Positions 41,903-52,030 of a stretch of DNA of 64,000 bases are shown piece after piece. Under the pieces are notes generated by a model. It ran no database searches. It saw only the letters and a list, made by a program, of their open reading frames with translations, and was not told where the DNA came from. Position 1 is the first letter of the stretch; the number at the start of each line of letters is the position of its first letter. The DNA is from Nannocystis exedens. Its GTDB lineage: Bacteria; Myxococcota_A; Polyangia; Nannocystales; Nannocystaceae. A program made the translations under genes and the position numbers. The stretch is taken from the NCBI RefSeq assembly GCF_002343915.1, contig NZ_NETK01000001.1:7640001-7704000 (forward strand). The letters are read 5' to 3'.

Positions 41903-42136
41903 ATGCTCCTCGCGCTTCTCATCGGCTGCGGCACCGCCGGCGCCACTTACGCCTACAGCAAGCAGCGCCAGGCGACCACAGGGGCCGCAGCGGGCGCCGC
42001 TGCGCTCACCGGCGTGAGCTCGGCCGCGGTGGCCTACGCCGCGCTGGTGTTCTGGCCGCTCGTGCTGCTCGGCGGGGTCGGTTACCTGTGGATGCGCGGC
42101 TCGGGCCCGAAGGCGCTCGGCCCCGGTCGCAGTTGA
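41903..42136 (+). CDS. Small membrane protein (77 aa)
   Basis: Two hydrophobic stretches (MLLALLIGCGTAGATYAY and AAVAYAALVFWPLVLLGGVGYLWM) with a short polar turn. GGAGG lies 8 nt before the ATG at 41903, unusually good for this window, which supports translation. It is divergent from the zinc-ribbon gene. No family recognised. Confidence 0.7.
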   Translation: MLLALLIGCGTAGATYAYSKQRQATTGAAAGAAALTGVSSAAVAYAALVFWPLVLLGGVGYLWMRGSGPKALGPGRS

Positions 42137-42829
42137 TCGCACGGGGACGTTGTTCGCCGCGCGATCGGGCCCCGCGCGTCCGCGGCGGGGCGCGTGCACG
42201 CGGCGGCATGTTGCGTGGCTCTGCCGAGCGACGCGAGCGCCGTGAGCTCGGTCCGCAGCGCGCGTGATGGCGTTCGCGAGAAGCGTCGTGAGCTCCATCC
42301 GCGACGCGAGCGGCAGACGCGATCTTGCCGGTGCGACGCCGCTTCGGCGGATGGCGCGACGCTGGGCGCACCGTGAGAGGACGGCGCCTCGCCGCCCGCC
42401 CGCGAGGTGATGGCGGCTCGTCGGCAGCGAGCGCGCAGCCGGTCTGCCGCGCCCCCACGAGGCGCGCGCACGGCGAGCGAACAGCCCTCGCGCGAGGCGC
42501 CGATCGGGCCGCCAAGAACAACGCCGTCGCGCCACGATGGGCTGGCGTGAGCTCGTCCGGCGGGGGACGCGAATCCTCCGCGGGTCGGCGCGCAGCCCGG
42601 CGGAGCCGACGTGCATGGGATGCGCGGCCCGAGGGACGAGCCCGGGGCGTCGAGATCTCACCGCCCGCCAGCGATGCTCGGCGCTCGCGTTCGCGGTTCG
42701 TCCCTGAAGAGGGCCGCGAAATGCGGTTCGCCGATCGGCGCGGGTCGGCCTGCAACGTCCGGCGACCTGGTGCGGAGCGTGATGGGGGCCTCCTCGACCC
42801 CCTGGACGGCGCGTCGGCGATCGCCTGTG
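42137..42829. other. Non-coding interval
   Basis: About 690 bases in which I find no gene, RNA or clear repeat. Open frames cross it on both strands but lack family similarity and ribosome sites, and they change to shadow-type composition. It presumably holds the promoter of the DUF2330 gene. Confidence 0.5.
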
Positions 42830-44554
42830 ATGCGGGAGATGTTGCGACGCTCTCTGGTCGTCTCCGTCGGGCTCGTCGCCGGGCTCGCGCTCTGGCTGTC
42901 GCCGACCCCGGCGCGCGCGTGCGGCGGCTTCTTCTGCGACCTGGTCAACAACCAACCGACGCCGGTCGACCAGACCGGCGAGAACATCCTGTTCGCCATC
43001 GACGAGGACGCGGGCACGGTCGAGGCGCACATCCAGATCCAGTACACCGGCGATCCACAGAAGTTCGGGTGGGTCATCCCCGTGACGGCGGAGCCGGACT
43101 TCGCCGTGGGCTCCGAGCTGCTGTTCACCAACCTGCTGGCGGCGACGGTGCCGACCTACAGCTTCACGGTCGCGCGCGACTGCGCCGACGACGACGATCC
43201 CTCGTTCGGCTGCGCCGTGGTCTCCCTGGACGGCGGGGTCGCGGGCAGCGGCGGGGACGACATCGGCACCGAGGGCACCTCCGACACCAGCGGGTTCGAG
43301 GTCGTCAAGCGCGAGATCGTCGGGCCGTTCGAGATCGTGGTGCTCAAGGGCGGCACGGCCGACGAGGTGTGGCAGTGGCTCGCGGCGGCCGGCTACTACC
43401 AGGACCCCGCAGCCGGGCCGATCATGCAGGAGTACCTCGACGAGGGCTTCTACTTCGCGGCGGCGAAGCTCCGCCACGGGGCCGGGGTCGAGGAGCTGCA
43501 GCCGATCGTGATGACGTACGCCGGCACCACGCCGTGCGTGCCGCTGCGGCTGACGGGCATCGCGGCGGTGCCGGACATGGGCGTGCGGGTGTTCGGCCTC
43601 GGGCACAGCCGCTACGCGCCGTCGAACTACCGGCACGTCGAGCTCAACGACGTGGCGATCGACTGGACCACCAGCGCCGACAACTACACCGACGTGGTGC
43701 GGCGGGCGATCGACGCGCCGATGGCCGACGGTCACGGGTTCGTCACCGAGTACGCGGGGCCGTCGAGCGTGGTCAACACCGCCGGCGTCTTCAGCGGCCG
43801 CTGGGACGCCGACACCTTCGTCGAGGCGATGCCGATCAACGCCGGCATCTCGGTCATCGACGCGCTCGTCGAGCAGGGCCTGGTCGACTGCTCGTTCGAG
43901 GGTTGCGCGTACAACCACCCGCAGCTCTTGCCGCTGCTGCGCACGTACCTGCCGGCGCCGCCCGGGGTCCCCGAGGACATCTTCTACGCGGACATGCTGG
44001 CCTACGAGGACATGATCGACCTCGACGCGTGGAGCGGGCCGGCGTTCGCCAAGGCCATGCAGGAGCGGATCATCGACCCGGGGCGGCGTGCGGTCGATCT
44101 GCTGGCCCGCTGGCCGTATCTGTCGCGCATGCTGACGATCATCTCGCCGGAGGAGATGACCGTCGACCCCGAGTTCATCCAGAACCCCGACCTCGGCGAC
44201 GTCTCGAACCTCCGCCAGGGGATCATGGAGATCCCCTGCGCCGGCTCGAACCGCATGCGCATGCCGAACGGCCGCGGCGTGCTGCTCGACGAGAGCGGCA
44301 ACTGGCCGGTGTTCACCGACATGCCGGCGGCCCAGCGGGTCGAGCAGATCGCCCCCGCCGGCGCGCCGCAGCTGCTGCAGGACTTCGACCCGCAGATCGT
44401 CGCCAGCCTCAAGGCCTCGAACGCCCGCTTCGACTACGACGACGGCGACGGGGTCCGCTGCGCCCTGCGCCGCGGCTCGTGGAGCGCGGCGCTCGGGCTC
44501 GGCGTGGTGTTCGGGTTCGCCTGGCGCGGCCGGCGGCGGCGGCCCGCTTTGTGA
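42830..44554 (+). CDS. DUF2330 family membrane-anchored secreted protein
   Basis: A 574-aa protein with signal peptide (LVVSVGLVAGLALWLSPTPARA). The DUF2330 signature follows immediately: ACGGFFC, then PVDQTGENILFAID, and QYTGDPQKFGWVIPV. The C terminus has a predicted anchor (WSAALGLGVVFGFAWRGRRRR) reminiscent of MYXO-CTERM/GlyGly-type sorting tails: hydrophobic stretch then Arg cluster. Function of DUF2330 is not known. It is common in Myxococcota and Chloroflexi. Two in-frame ATGs (42830, 42839) are possible; GGGAG sits too close to the second, so I use the first. Confidence 0.88.
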   Translation: MREMLRRSLVVSVGLVAGLALWLSPTPARACGGFFCDLVNNQPTPVDQTGENILFAIDEDAGTVEAHIQIQYTGDPQKFGWVIPVTAEPDFAVGSELLFTNLLAATVPTYSFTVARDCADDDDPSFGCAVVSLDGGVAGSGGDDIGTEGTSDTSGFEVVKREIVGPFEIVVLKGGTADEVWQWLAAAGYYQDPAAGPIMQEYLDEGFYFAAAKLRHGAGVEELQPIVMTYAGTTPCVPLRLTGIAAVPDMGVRVFGLGHSRYAPSNYRHVELNDVAIDWTTSADNYTDVVRRAIDAPMADGHGFVTEYAGPSSVVNTAGVFSGRWDADTFVEAMPINAGISVIDALVEQGLVDCSFEGCAYNHPQLLPLLRTYLPAPPGVPEDIFYADMLAYEDMIDLDAWSGPAFAKAMQERIIDPGRRAVDLLARWPYLSRMLTIISPEEMTVDPEFIQNPDLGDVSNLRQGIMEIPCAGSNRMRMPNGRGVLLDESGNWPVFTDMPAAQRVEQIAPAGAPQLLQDFDPQIVASLKASNARFDYDDGDGVRCALRRGSWSAALGLGVVFGFAWRGRRRRPAL

Positions 44555-44589
44555 GCTGACCGTTCGGACAGGCTGCCCGGAGGGACAGG
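44555..44589. terminator. Imperfect hairpin between convergent genes
   Basis: CTGACC and GGTCAG bracket two half-sites (GGACAGG and GGGACAGG). It fills the whole 35-nt gap between the DUF2330 stop and the LolA-like stop. Confidence 0.45.
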
Positions 44590-45264
44590 TCAGGTCGGCT
44601 GCAGGAGCGCGGCGATCTCGTCCTCCGCGGCGTCGCGGCGGCGCTGGCTGAAGGTGATGGCGACCTTGTCGCCGCCGGCCTCGACCAGGTCGAGCTGGTC
44701 GACGTCGCCGGTGTGCGGGTCGAGGTGGACCACGAGGTCGCGGATGTCCCGGCGCGCGGGGTGGTCGCGGCGCGGCGTGATCGCCAGCAGGTGCCCCGGG
44801 CCGCGCGGCACGCTCAGGCGGGCGTCGGCCTGCAGCGCCGCGGTCGGCTCGCCGGCGCCCTCGGGGACGCTGAAGAGCGCGAGCACGTGTTCGAACAGCC
44901 AGGTGACCGTCGGGCTCGGCGCCTCGGCCAGGGCCGGCAGGGCCGGGTCGTTGGGGCGGATCTCGAGCCGGCCGCGCGACAGGCGGGTGGTCGCCCCGGC
45001 GCGGGTGTCGTCGCGCAGGATCAGCGTGTCCGGGGCGCGCGCCAGCAGCGTGCCCGCCGTCTTGAGCGGCTCCTGCAGCAGCGTCGACTGCCGCGTCAGC
45101 GCGTAGCGGGCCACCAGCACGCGGGTGCCCGCGGCCGCCTTGGCCCACAGCTCGAGCCGGCGCGCGAGCTGGCGATCGACCGCCGGCGCCTGGGCGCGCG
45201 CGGGGCCGGCGATCAGCGCGAGGGCGCCGGCGGCGAGGCGGAGGAACGAGCGGCGCGCATTCAT
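44590..45264 (-). CDS. LolA-like outer-membrane lipoprotein carrier
   Basis: A 224-aa periplasmic protein. The signal peptide has an Arg pair (MNARRSFLRLAAGALALIAGPARA). A LolA-type half-open barrel follows with ARYALTRQSTLLQEPLKTAGTLLARAPDTLIL, GRLEIRPND, HLLAITPRRDHPARRDIRDLVVHLDPHTGDVDQLDLVEAGGDKVAITF. This repeats the LolA strand logic of TRQS...LKTAGTL and LVVHLDP...DLVEAGGD. Such LolA variants adjacent to MMPL exporters are known in aryl polyene-type clusters, where they carry lipidic products. The MMPL gene lies 160 nt upstream on the same strand. Start ATG at 45264, no obvious ribosome site. Confidence 0.78.
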   Translation of the reverse strand: MNARRSFLRLAAGALALIAGPARAQAPAVDRQLARRLELWAKAAAGTRVLVARYALTRQSTLLQEPLKTAGTLLARAPDTLILRDDTRAGATTRLSRGRLEIRPNDPALPALAEAPSPTVTWLFEHVLALFSVPEGAGEPTAALQADARLSVPRGPGHLLAITPRRDHPARRDIRDLVVHLDPHTGDVDQLDLVEAGGDKVAITFSQRRRDAAEDEIAALLQPT

Positions 45265-45284
45265 GGTCGGGCGATGATGGCGAA

Positions 45285-45395
45285 AAGGACAGGTTCGATC
45301 GAGCAGGGTCGTGAGGACATGCGCGATGGAGCATGTCGCCGGGAACATGTCCCCTGGCGAACGCGAGGTCGACGGACCGCCCCGGGAGACATGTC
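45285..45395. repeat. Palindrome-family cluster between the MMPL and LolA-like genes
   Basis: Contains GGACAGG at about 45289, the inverted pair GACATGC (45316-45322)/GCATGTC (45331-45337), and AACATGTCCCC at about 45344. It may attenuate transcription between the two genes. Confidence 0.6.
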
Positions 45396-45424
45396 GTGAG
45401 CGAACAACCGGCGCATCGGACGCA

Positions 45425-47605
45425 TCATTCGCGGCGCCGGTCGAAGCGCTCGGCGGCGCGGCTGGTGAGGGCGTAGAGCAGGGGGCCGACGAGGCCGCCG
45501 ACGCCGTGGGCGCACAGGACGGCGAGGCCGGCGGCGATCCCGAGCGAGCGCCAGACCGGCTCGGGGGCGGCCAGCAGGGCGAGGGCGGCGGCGAGGGGGC
45601 CGAGGGCGTTGGCGAGGCGGCCGGGGTCGATCCACGGGCGGCCGGCGGCGAGGGCCCGGACCGCGCGCAGGCCGGCGACCACCGCCGCCGAGCCGGCCAG
45701 CAGGAACACCGGGAGGGTCAGCGGGCCGAACGAGCGGTGCAGCAGGTGCAGCAGGACGAGCAGGCCGCACTGGGCGACGATCGCCGCGAGCGCGAGCGCG
45801 AGGGCCAGGGCCAGGCGCCGCGTCGCCAGCCACACGACCAGCGCCGACAGCCACGCGCCGGCCGCCGCGACCGCGCCGGCGCGGGCGGAGAAGCGGTCGT
45901 GCTCGGCGCGGGCGAACACGCCGGGGCCGCGCAGGTCGAGCCCCGCCGGCAGCGCGCCCGGCTCGCTCGCCAGGTAGGCGCGCGTCACCATGCCGTCAGG
46001 GCCGAACTTGCTCGTGAGCCACGGCCCGAGCGGCCCGGCCAGCGCGGCCTCGGGGCTCGGCGGGTCGCGCAGGTCGTCGCCGGCGGCGCGGATGAATTCG
46101 CCGAACGCGTCGGGCCGCATGCCGAACTCGGCGATCGTCGCGCGCAGCAGCTCGAGCCGGCCGCGGATGTCGAGGGCCAAGAGGCCGTCGAGGCGGGCCT
46201 TGAGCTCGGGCTCGGCGACCGCGAACGCCCCCGGCCCGTCGACCCGCTGGATCTGGCTCGGCACCAGCGACAGCAGCGCCGGCAGCTCCTCGGCCGCCCG
46301 CGCCAGCGCCTCCTCCGGGGTCGCGCCGCGGCTGTGGAGCACCGCGACGTCCTCGGGGCGGAAGAACTCGGTTCGCGCCGCCGCCTCGGCCGCGGTCAGC
46401 TCGGGGTCGGCCAGCGGCAGCGGGCTGGGGCTGTCGAAGCGGACATGTCTTGAAGACCATGCCCCGAGGGACAGGACGACCGCGCAGGCGGCCGCGGCCG
46501 GGAGAGCGACGCGCAGGCGCAGCGGCGGCGGGTCGGGGCGGCCGAACGGGGCCCGCTCGGCCGCCGGTTTGCCGAGCCACGCGGCGAGCGCGGGCTGGAC
46601 CAGGCGGCGGGCCAGCCCCGCCGCGGCGAGGCCGGCGGCCCAGGCGAGACCCCAGGTCTGCCAGGCCGGGTACGGCGTGAGAAGGAGTGGGGTCAGCGCG
46701 AGGGCAGTGAGCGCCGTAACCGTCCAGTCGGGGCGCGCCGGAGCGGCCGAGATGCCGACGGCCAGCGCGAGCAGCGGCAGGTCGAGCAGGCCCAGCGGCG
46801 CGACGAGGGCCGCCAGCAGGGCCGCGGGCCCGAGGATCGCCAGCAGCAGGGCGACCACCGGCCGCACGCTGCGGAACGCGAGGGCGAGCACCAGGGTGAG
46901 CGCGGCGGCCAGCGTGGTGAGCACGCGCGGCGCGGCGGTCAGCGCGGCGGCAGCGGCGTCGTCGCGGGCCGCGGCGCCGACCACGGCGAGCGAGACCGGT
47001 TGCGCGGCGACGAGCGCGGCCGCGTCGGCGCGCAGCGCCTCGGCGGAGCCGCTGGTCTGAAAGCACAGCAAGGCGCTGCGCCCGTCGGGGGCCACGAGGT
47101 CGCCGCGGACCGACGCCTCGGGCCCGGCGGCGGCGAGGAAGCCGAGGCGACCGGCGAGCTGCGGAGCGAGCTCTGCGAGGCGCAGCGGGTCGCGACGCAG
47201 GTCGTCGCCGACGAGCCCGGCGAACGGACTGGCGAGCCGCGCTCGAGCCCCGGCGATCGCCGTACGCAACGCCTCGGGCGCGAGCCGGTCGGCGAGCGCG
47301 GAGTGGTATTCGCGGGGCAGCAGCGAGAGCGCGTGCGCGTCGAGCCAGCGCCTCGCCTCGGCCGGTGGGGGGGCCAGGGGGCAACGACCCGCGAGCGGCT
47401 CCAGCGACGCGACCGCGGCCTCGAGCGCTTCATCGGGCGCGCCGTCGTCGAGATGCACCCGCAAGTCGATCTCGATCACAGGTCGATGGACTGCGGGGAT
47501 CAGACCCCACACCTGTGCCTCGGTGCCCCGAGCCGTCGCGATGAGCCCCAGCGCGGCGCACACGGCGAGCCACGCGAGGGCCGGGAGAGTCGAGCGGTCG
47601 GACAC
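45425..47605 (-). CDS. MMPL/RND-superfamily exporter
   Basis: A 726-aa integral membrane protein. The N-terminal helix (LPALAWLAVCAALGLIATARG) is followed by a periplasmic domain of about 190 residues. A helical bundle contains LTTLAAALTLVLALAFRSVRPVVALLLAILGPAAL and further helices, a second periplasmic domain after WSSRHVRFDSPSPLPL, and a C-terminal helical bundle (RLALALALALAAIVAQCGLLVLL). This is the RND/MMPL duplication, though it is shorter than typical 750-1000 aa exporters. With the adjacent LolA-like carrier it probably exports a lipid or pigment. GTG at 47605 lies only a few bases after a predicted transcription start, so the message may be leaderless. Confidence 0.8.
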   Translation of the reverse strand: MSDRSTLPALAWLAVCAALGLIATARGTEAQVWGLIPAVHRPVIEIDLRVHLDDGAPDEALEAAVASLEPLAGRCPLAPPPAEARRWLDAHALSLLPREYHSALADRLAPEALRTAIAGARARLASPFAGLVGDDLRRDPLRLAELAPQLAGRLGFLAAAGPEASVRGDLVAPDGRSALLCFQTSGSAEALRADAAALVAAQPVSLAVVGAAARDDAAAAALTAAPRVLTTLAAALTLVLALAFRSVRPVVALLLAILGPAALLAALVAPLGLLDLPLLALAVGISAAPARPDWTVTALTALALTPLLLTPYPAWQTWGLAWAAGLAAAGLARRLVQPALAAWLGKPAAERAPFGRPDPPPLRLRVALPAAAACAVVLSLGAWSSRHVRFDSPSPLPLADPELTAAEAAARTEFFRPEDVAVLHSRGATPEEALARAAEELPALLSLVPSQIQRVDGPGAFAVAEPELKARLDGLLALDIRGRLELLRATIAEFGMRPDAFGEFIRAAGDDLRDPPSPEAALAGPLGPWLTSKFGPDGMVTRAYLASEPGALPAGLDLRGPGVFARAEHDRFSARAGAVAAAGAWLSALVVWLATRRLALALALALAAIVAQCGLLVLLHLLHRSFGPLTLPVFLLAGSAAVVAGLRAVRALAAGRPWIDPGRLANALGPLAAALALLAAPEPVWRSLGIAAGLAVLCAHGVGGLVGPLLYALTSRAAERFDRRRE
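46441..46478. repeat. Palindrome-family pair inside the MMPL exporter gene
   Basis: GGACATGTCTTGAAGAC followed by ATGCCCCGAGGGACAGG, two overlapping inverted pairs in frame between two membrane parts. Confidence 0.5.
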
Positions 47606-47614
47606 CTGTCCAGA

Positions 47615-47644
47615 AGTATATCACCACCGAATGGTGAGGTTGAA
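47615..47644 (-). promoter_or_regulatory. Putative promoter with embedded operator for the MMPL gene
   Basis: On the minus strand, TTCAAC (47639-47644) and TATACT (47615-47620) are 18 nt apart. The spacer holds the inverted repeat TCACCA (47621-47626)/TGGTGA (47632-47637), a TetR-type operator position. A second inverted repeat, TGCCA (47659-47663)/TGGCA (47669-47673), lies just beyond towards the terpene-synthase gene. Transcription would begin next to the GTG start. Confidence 0.45.
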
Positions 47645-47739
47645 GCGGCTGCGAGTCGTGCCATGAAGTGGCATCATCACGGGATAAGCTTGGAATGGGT
47701 TGGGATGGATCACCGCAGGGACCGCTCTTTGGAACCAAG

Positions 47740-48726
47740 ATGTCCTCGCTGCTACAGCCCTCGATCTTCGAGCCGCAGGCCGCCCCGATCAACCGCTACG
47801 CCGAGCTCGTCGAGCGCGAGGGCATCGCGTGGGTGCTGCGGTTCTTCCCCTCGGTGGCGCTGAGCCCGGGCCGGCTGCGCAAGCTGCAGGCGGCGAAGTT
47901 CGCCCGCCTGGCGGCGCGGGGCCTGCCGCGGGCGCCGCTGGCCGAGCTGCGGCTGGTGTGCGACTGGATCACGTGGCTCTTCTTCTACGACGACGCGCTG
48001 TGCGACGACGTCGCCGCCGCGCCCGATCCGCTCCGGCGCCTGCACGAGGCGCAGGTGCGGATGTCGGCGGTGCTCCGCGGCAGCCCGGCGCTCGAGGATG
48101 ACGAGCCGCTCGTCCACATGCTCGCAGAGCTCGGCGCCCGCACCGCTGCGTGGGCTGCGCCAGGCTTCATGCCGCGGTTCGTCGCCGAGGTGGAGCGCTA
48201 TTTCCAGAGCAACGTGTGGGAGCTGCGGAACCTGCTCCACCAGCTCCGCCCCGCGCTCCCGATCTACCTCAAGATGCGACCTTTCACCGGCGCGGCCGGG
48301 GTGGTGTTCGCGCTCATCGAGCTCATCCGTCACGAGTCGCTCGAAGAGGTCCGCCAGCACGTGGTGGTGCAACAGCTCGAGCTGCTGGCCAACAACGCGA
48401 TCTGCTGGGCCAACGACATCGGCTCGCTCGAGAAGGAGTTGGTCGAGCAGAACCCGCACAACCTCGTGCTGGTGCTGCAGGCCGATCAGGGCCTCGGCCT
48501 CGACGAGGCCCTGGCCCGCGCGGTGGCGATGCAGAGCGCCGAAGAGGACGCGTTCGACGCGCTCGCCGGCAGCCTGCGCGACTACGCGGGGCTGTCCTCG
48601 CCCGCGGTCCTCGGCTACGTCGCCGACCTGGGGTCCTTCGTCCGCGGCAACTTCGTGTGGATGCACGAGACGATGCGCTACCGCGCCCGCCTCAGCATGC
48701 GTAGCTACGGTAGCGCTGCCGCTTGA
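47740..48726 (+). CDS. Class I terpene synthase (terpene cyclase)
   Basis: A 328-aa metal-dependent cyclase that would ionise a prenyl diphosphate (chain length unknown) to a cyclic terpene. The aspartate-rich motif is FFYDDALCDD with Asp84 and Asp85. The NSE triad reads NDIGSLEKE with Asn225, Ser229 and Glu233. A C-terminal ETMRYR supplies the conserved Arg-Tyr. Length and motif spacing match bacterial sesquiterpene cyclases. I prefer the ATG at 47740 with GGA upstream; a GTG at 47668 would add 24 residues. The final codons and stop lie inside the first unit of the 21-bp minisatellite. It is divergent from the MMPL-LolA pair, which might export its product. Confidence 0.9.
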   Translation: MSSLLQPSIFEPQAAPINRYAELVEREGIAWVLRFFPSVALSPGRLRKLQAAKFARLAARGLPRAPLAELRLVCDWITWLFFYDDALCDDVAAAPDPLRRLHEAQVRMSAVLRGSPALEDDEPLVHMLAELGARTAAWAAPGFMPRFVAEVERYFQSNVWELRNLLHQLRPALPIYLKMRPFTGAAGVVFALIELIRHESLEEVRQHVVVQQLELLANNAICWANDIGSLEKELVEQNPHNLVLVLQADQGLGLDEALARAVAMQSAEEDAFDALAGSLRDYAGLSSPAVLGYVADLGSFVRGNFVWMHETMRYRARLSMRSYGSAAA

Positions 48727-48855
48727 GAGGGTAGCGCTGCCGCTTGAGAGGGTAGCGCTGCCGCTTGAGAGGGTAGCGCTGCCGCTTGAGAGGGTAGCGC
48801 TGCCGCTTGAGAGGGTAGCGCTGCCGCTTGAGAGGGTAGCGCTGCCGCTTGAGAG
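48709..48855. repeat. 21-bp minisatellite, seven perfect tandem copies
   Basis: The unit GGTAGCGCTGCCGCTTGAGAG repeats head to tail seven times without a mismatch, starting exactly at the last codons of the terpene synthase. Because 21 is a multiple of three, every unit carries the TGA in the gene's frame, so slippage cannot lengthen the protein. In another frame it reads VALPLER repeats. Confidence 0.95.
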
Positions 48856-49020
48856 GGTAGCGCTGCGGCTCGAGGCAGCGCTGCCGCTCGAGGGCTGCGG
48901 CTCGAGGGTCGCGCTGCGGCTCGCAGGGGAGCGCTGCGGCTCAAGGGTCGCGCTGCGGCTCGCAGGGGAGCGCTGCGGCTCGAGGGCAGCGCTGCGGCTC
49001 GAGGGTCGCGCTGTCGTTGG
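48856..49020. repeat. Degenerate continuation of the minisatellite
   Basis: Diverged units such as GCGCTGCGGCTCGAGGGTC and GCGCTGCGGCTCGCAGGGGA alternate for about 160 bp. This looks like an older part of the same array, with higher-order pairs. The rest of the gap to 49529 shows no gene. Confidence 0.75.
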
Positions 49021-49529
49021 CGCGCGTCGCGGCTCGTATGCAGCGCTGCGCTCGAACCGTAGCGCTGCGCGAGAGGTCGTCGATCGAGAGGTCGCGTTGC
49101 GTCGCGTCATGGCTCGCGAGGGCGCCGACGAGAGGCCGCGCCGGGCGAGAGAGCCGGGTCGGAGCAGGGCGACTCGGTCGGAGGCTGCAACGAGAGGGCG
49201 GCCGAGAGGGCTTCGAAGGTCGCGGCGGCCGCGGGCGCGCTGCATCCACGAGCGAGGCCCGCGGCGAGCTCGCTCGTCGGCGGGTCTGCGGACGACACGG
49301 GGCCAGGGGCAGGCGCTGCGCGGCCGCGGCAGCGCGGGCGGAGATCGGCGCAGGGCTCGTGAACTGGGGCGTGGCGTACAGGGCCGCGCCGGCGCAGGAG
49401 GACCGTGTTGCCGCAGGAGATCGCCGAGCCGCTCGGGGGCGCGGCGGGCCCTGGAGGGCCTGCGGCGCTCGCGGCGGCGGGTTCGCTAGATCGGCGGGGT
49501 CGTGCTAAAGAGGACCGGACGTCCCCTCT

Positions 49530-51023
<1,494 letters not shown>

Positions 51024-51144
51024 GCGGGGTCCGGGGCCCGAAGCCGCGCCCGGCCGGCGCTCCGCTGCGCGGCCCGCCCGCGTTTTCGGGCTCGACGGGT
51101 TGCGTCGTCCCCGTGCTAAGGTCGCCCCCGGGGGACGGTGATCG

Positions 51145-52020
51145 GTGAAGACGGCGCCGAGCAAGCGGGGGCCGACGTCCAACAAGTACGCGCTCGAGCT
51201 GGACGGCAAGCCCTGCGGGTGGCTCACCGACGTCTCGGGGGCGTTCGCCGCCGGTGAGCTCGGCGGCACCGGCCGGCCCGACCGCTACGAGGAGCTGACC
51301 CTGCGCTGCTGGCCGGGCATGCCGCACGACTTCTACGCGTGGGTCGCGGCGTCGATGTCGAACCGACCCACGCCGGTCCGCGGCGAGGTCATCCTCGCCG
51401 ACGACGGCAACGCCGAGATGAGCCGCCTCAGCTTCGCCGGCGGCGTGATCACCGAGCTCGCGCTGGCCTCGTACGAATATGGCTTTCGGGACAGCCTGAA
51501 GCTCGGCCTCAAGTTCAGCCCGCACAGCTCGCGCCGCAGCTACGCCGGGGGGCAGCTCGGCGGCGAGGTGATCGAGGCCCGGCGGCCGCTGCCGGCCACG
51601 GACCCGGAGCTGCACATCGACGGCCTCGAGGAGGCGTGCAGCCAGGTGCGGCGGATCGAGGGCCTGACGATCCGCCAGCGCATCGAGCGGCCTCCCGGCG
51701 ACGACGGCATGCACACCGTCCGTCGGGTCGCGCCGCCGGCGGTCGGGCGCCTCGCGCTGGTGCTGGCGGAGAACAAGGCGCTCGGGTTCACGCGCTGGCT
51801 CGAGGCGGTCGAGGCCGGGCGGAGCAACGGCCGGGCCGCGACCTTGACGCTCGGCGCGCCCGCGGTCGGGTTCACCGTGGTGCTGCAGCAAGTGCGCCCG
51901 GCGCGGATCGTCGAGGAGCCGGGCGAGGTCGGCGACAGCCGGCGGCGCGAGCTGCGGGTCGAGCTCGACGCGCGCGGCGTGGAGTTCGCGTTCGCGCCGG
52001 TCCGCGAAGCCGTGGTATAG
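51145..52020 (+). CDS. Protein with two T4 gp19/Hcp-like tail-tube-fold domains
   Basis: A 291-aa protein. Residues about 13-125 follow the gp19-like (PF06841) pattern: NKYALELDGKPCGWLTDVSG, then YEELTLRCWPGMPHDFYAWVAAS, then EVILADDGNAEMSRLSF. Residues about 200-285 repeat it more loosely: LALVLAENKALGFTRWLEAVEAG, GRAATLTLG, VGFTVVLQQVRPARI. Such folds form tail tubes of phages and contractile injection systems, but no sheath, baseplate or spike gene is nearby. A stand-alone structural role is more likely. GTG at 51145. It ends 10 nt before uvrD, so the two are co-transcribed. Confidence 0.62.
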   Translation: MKTAPSKRGPTSNKYALELDGKPCGWLTDVSGAFAAGELGGTGRPDRYEELTLRCWPGMPHDFYAWVAASMSNRPTPVRGEVILADDGNAEMSRLSFAGGVITELALASYEYGFRDSLKLGLKFSPHSSRRSYAGGQLGGEVIEARRPLPATDPELHIDGLEEACSQVRRIEGLTIRQRIERPPGDDGMHTVRRVAPPAVGRLALVLAENKALGFTRWLEAVEAGRSNGRAATLTLGAPAVGFTVVLQQVRPARIVEEPGEVGDSRRRELRVELDARGVEFAFAPVREAVV

Positions 52021-52030
52021 GCCCGGCACT

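Noticed and set aside
42137..42829. A gene in the gap before the DUF2330 protein
   Set aside because: Several open frames, none with family similarity, ribosome site or a signal peptide.
48709..49020. CRISPR array
   Set aside because: Units are head-to-tail without spacers and no cas gene is present; it is a minisatellite.
48098..49489. Protein with VALPLER repeats read through the minisatellite
   Set aside because: The frame is out of phase with the terpene synthase it overlaps, has no start signal, and its upstream part is shadow sequence.
51145..52020. Part of a prophage or contractile injection system
   Set aside because: No sheath, baseplate, spike, terminase or integrase gene lies within the window.
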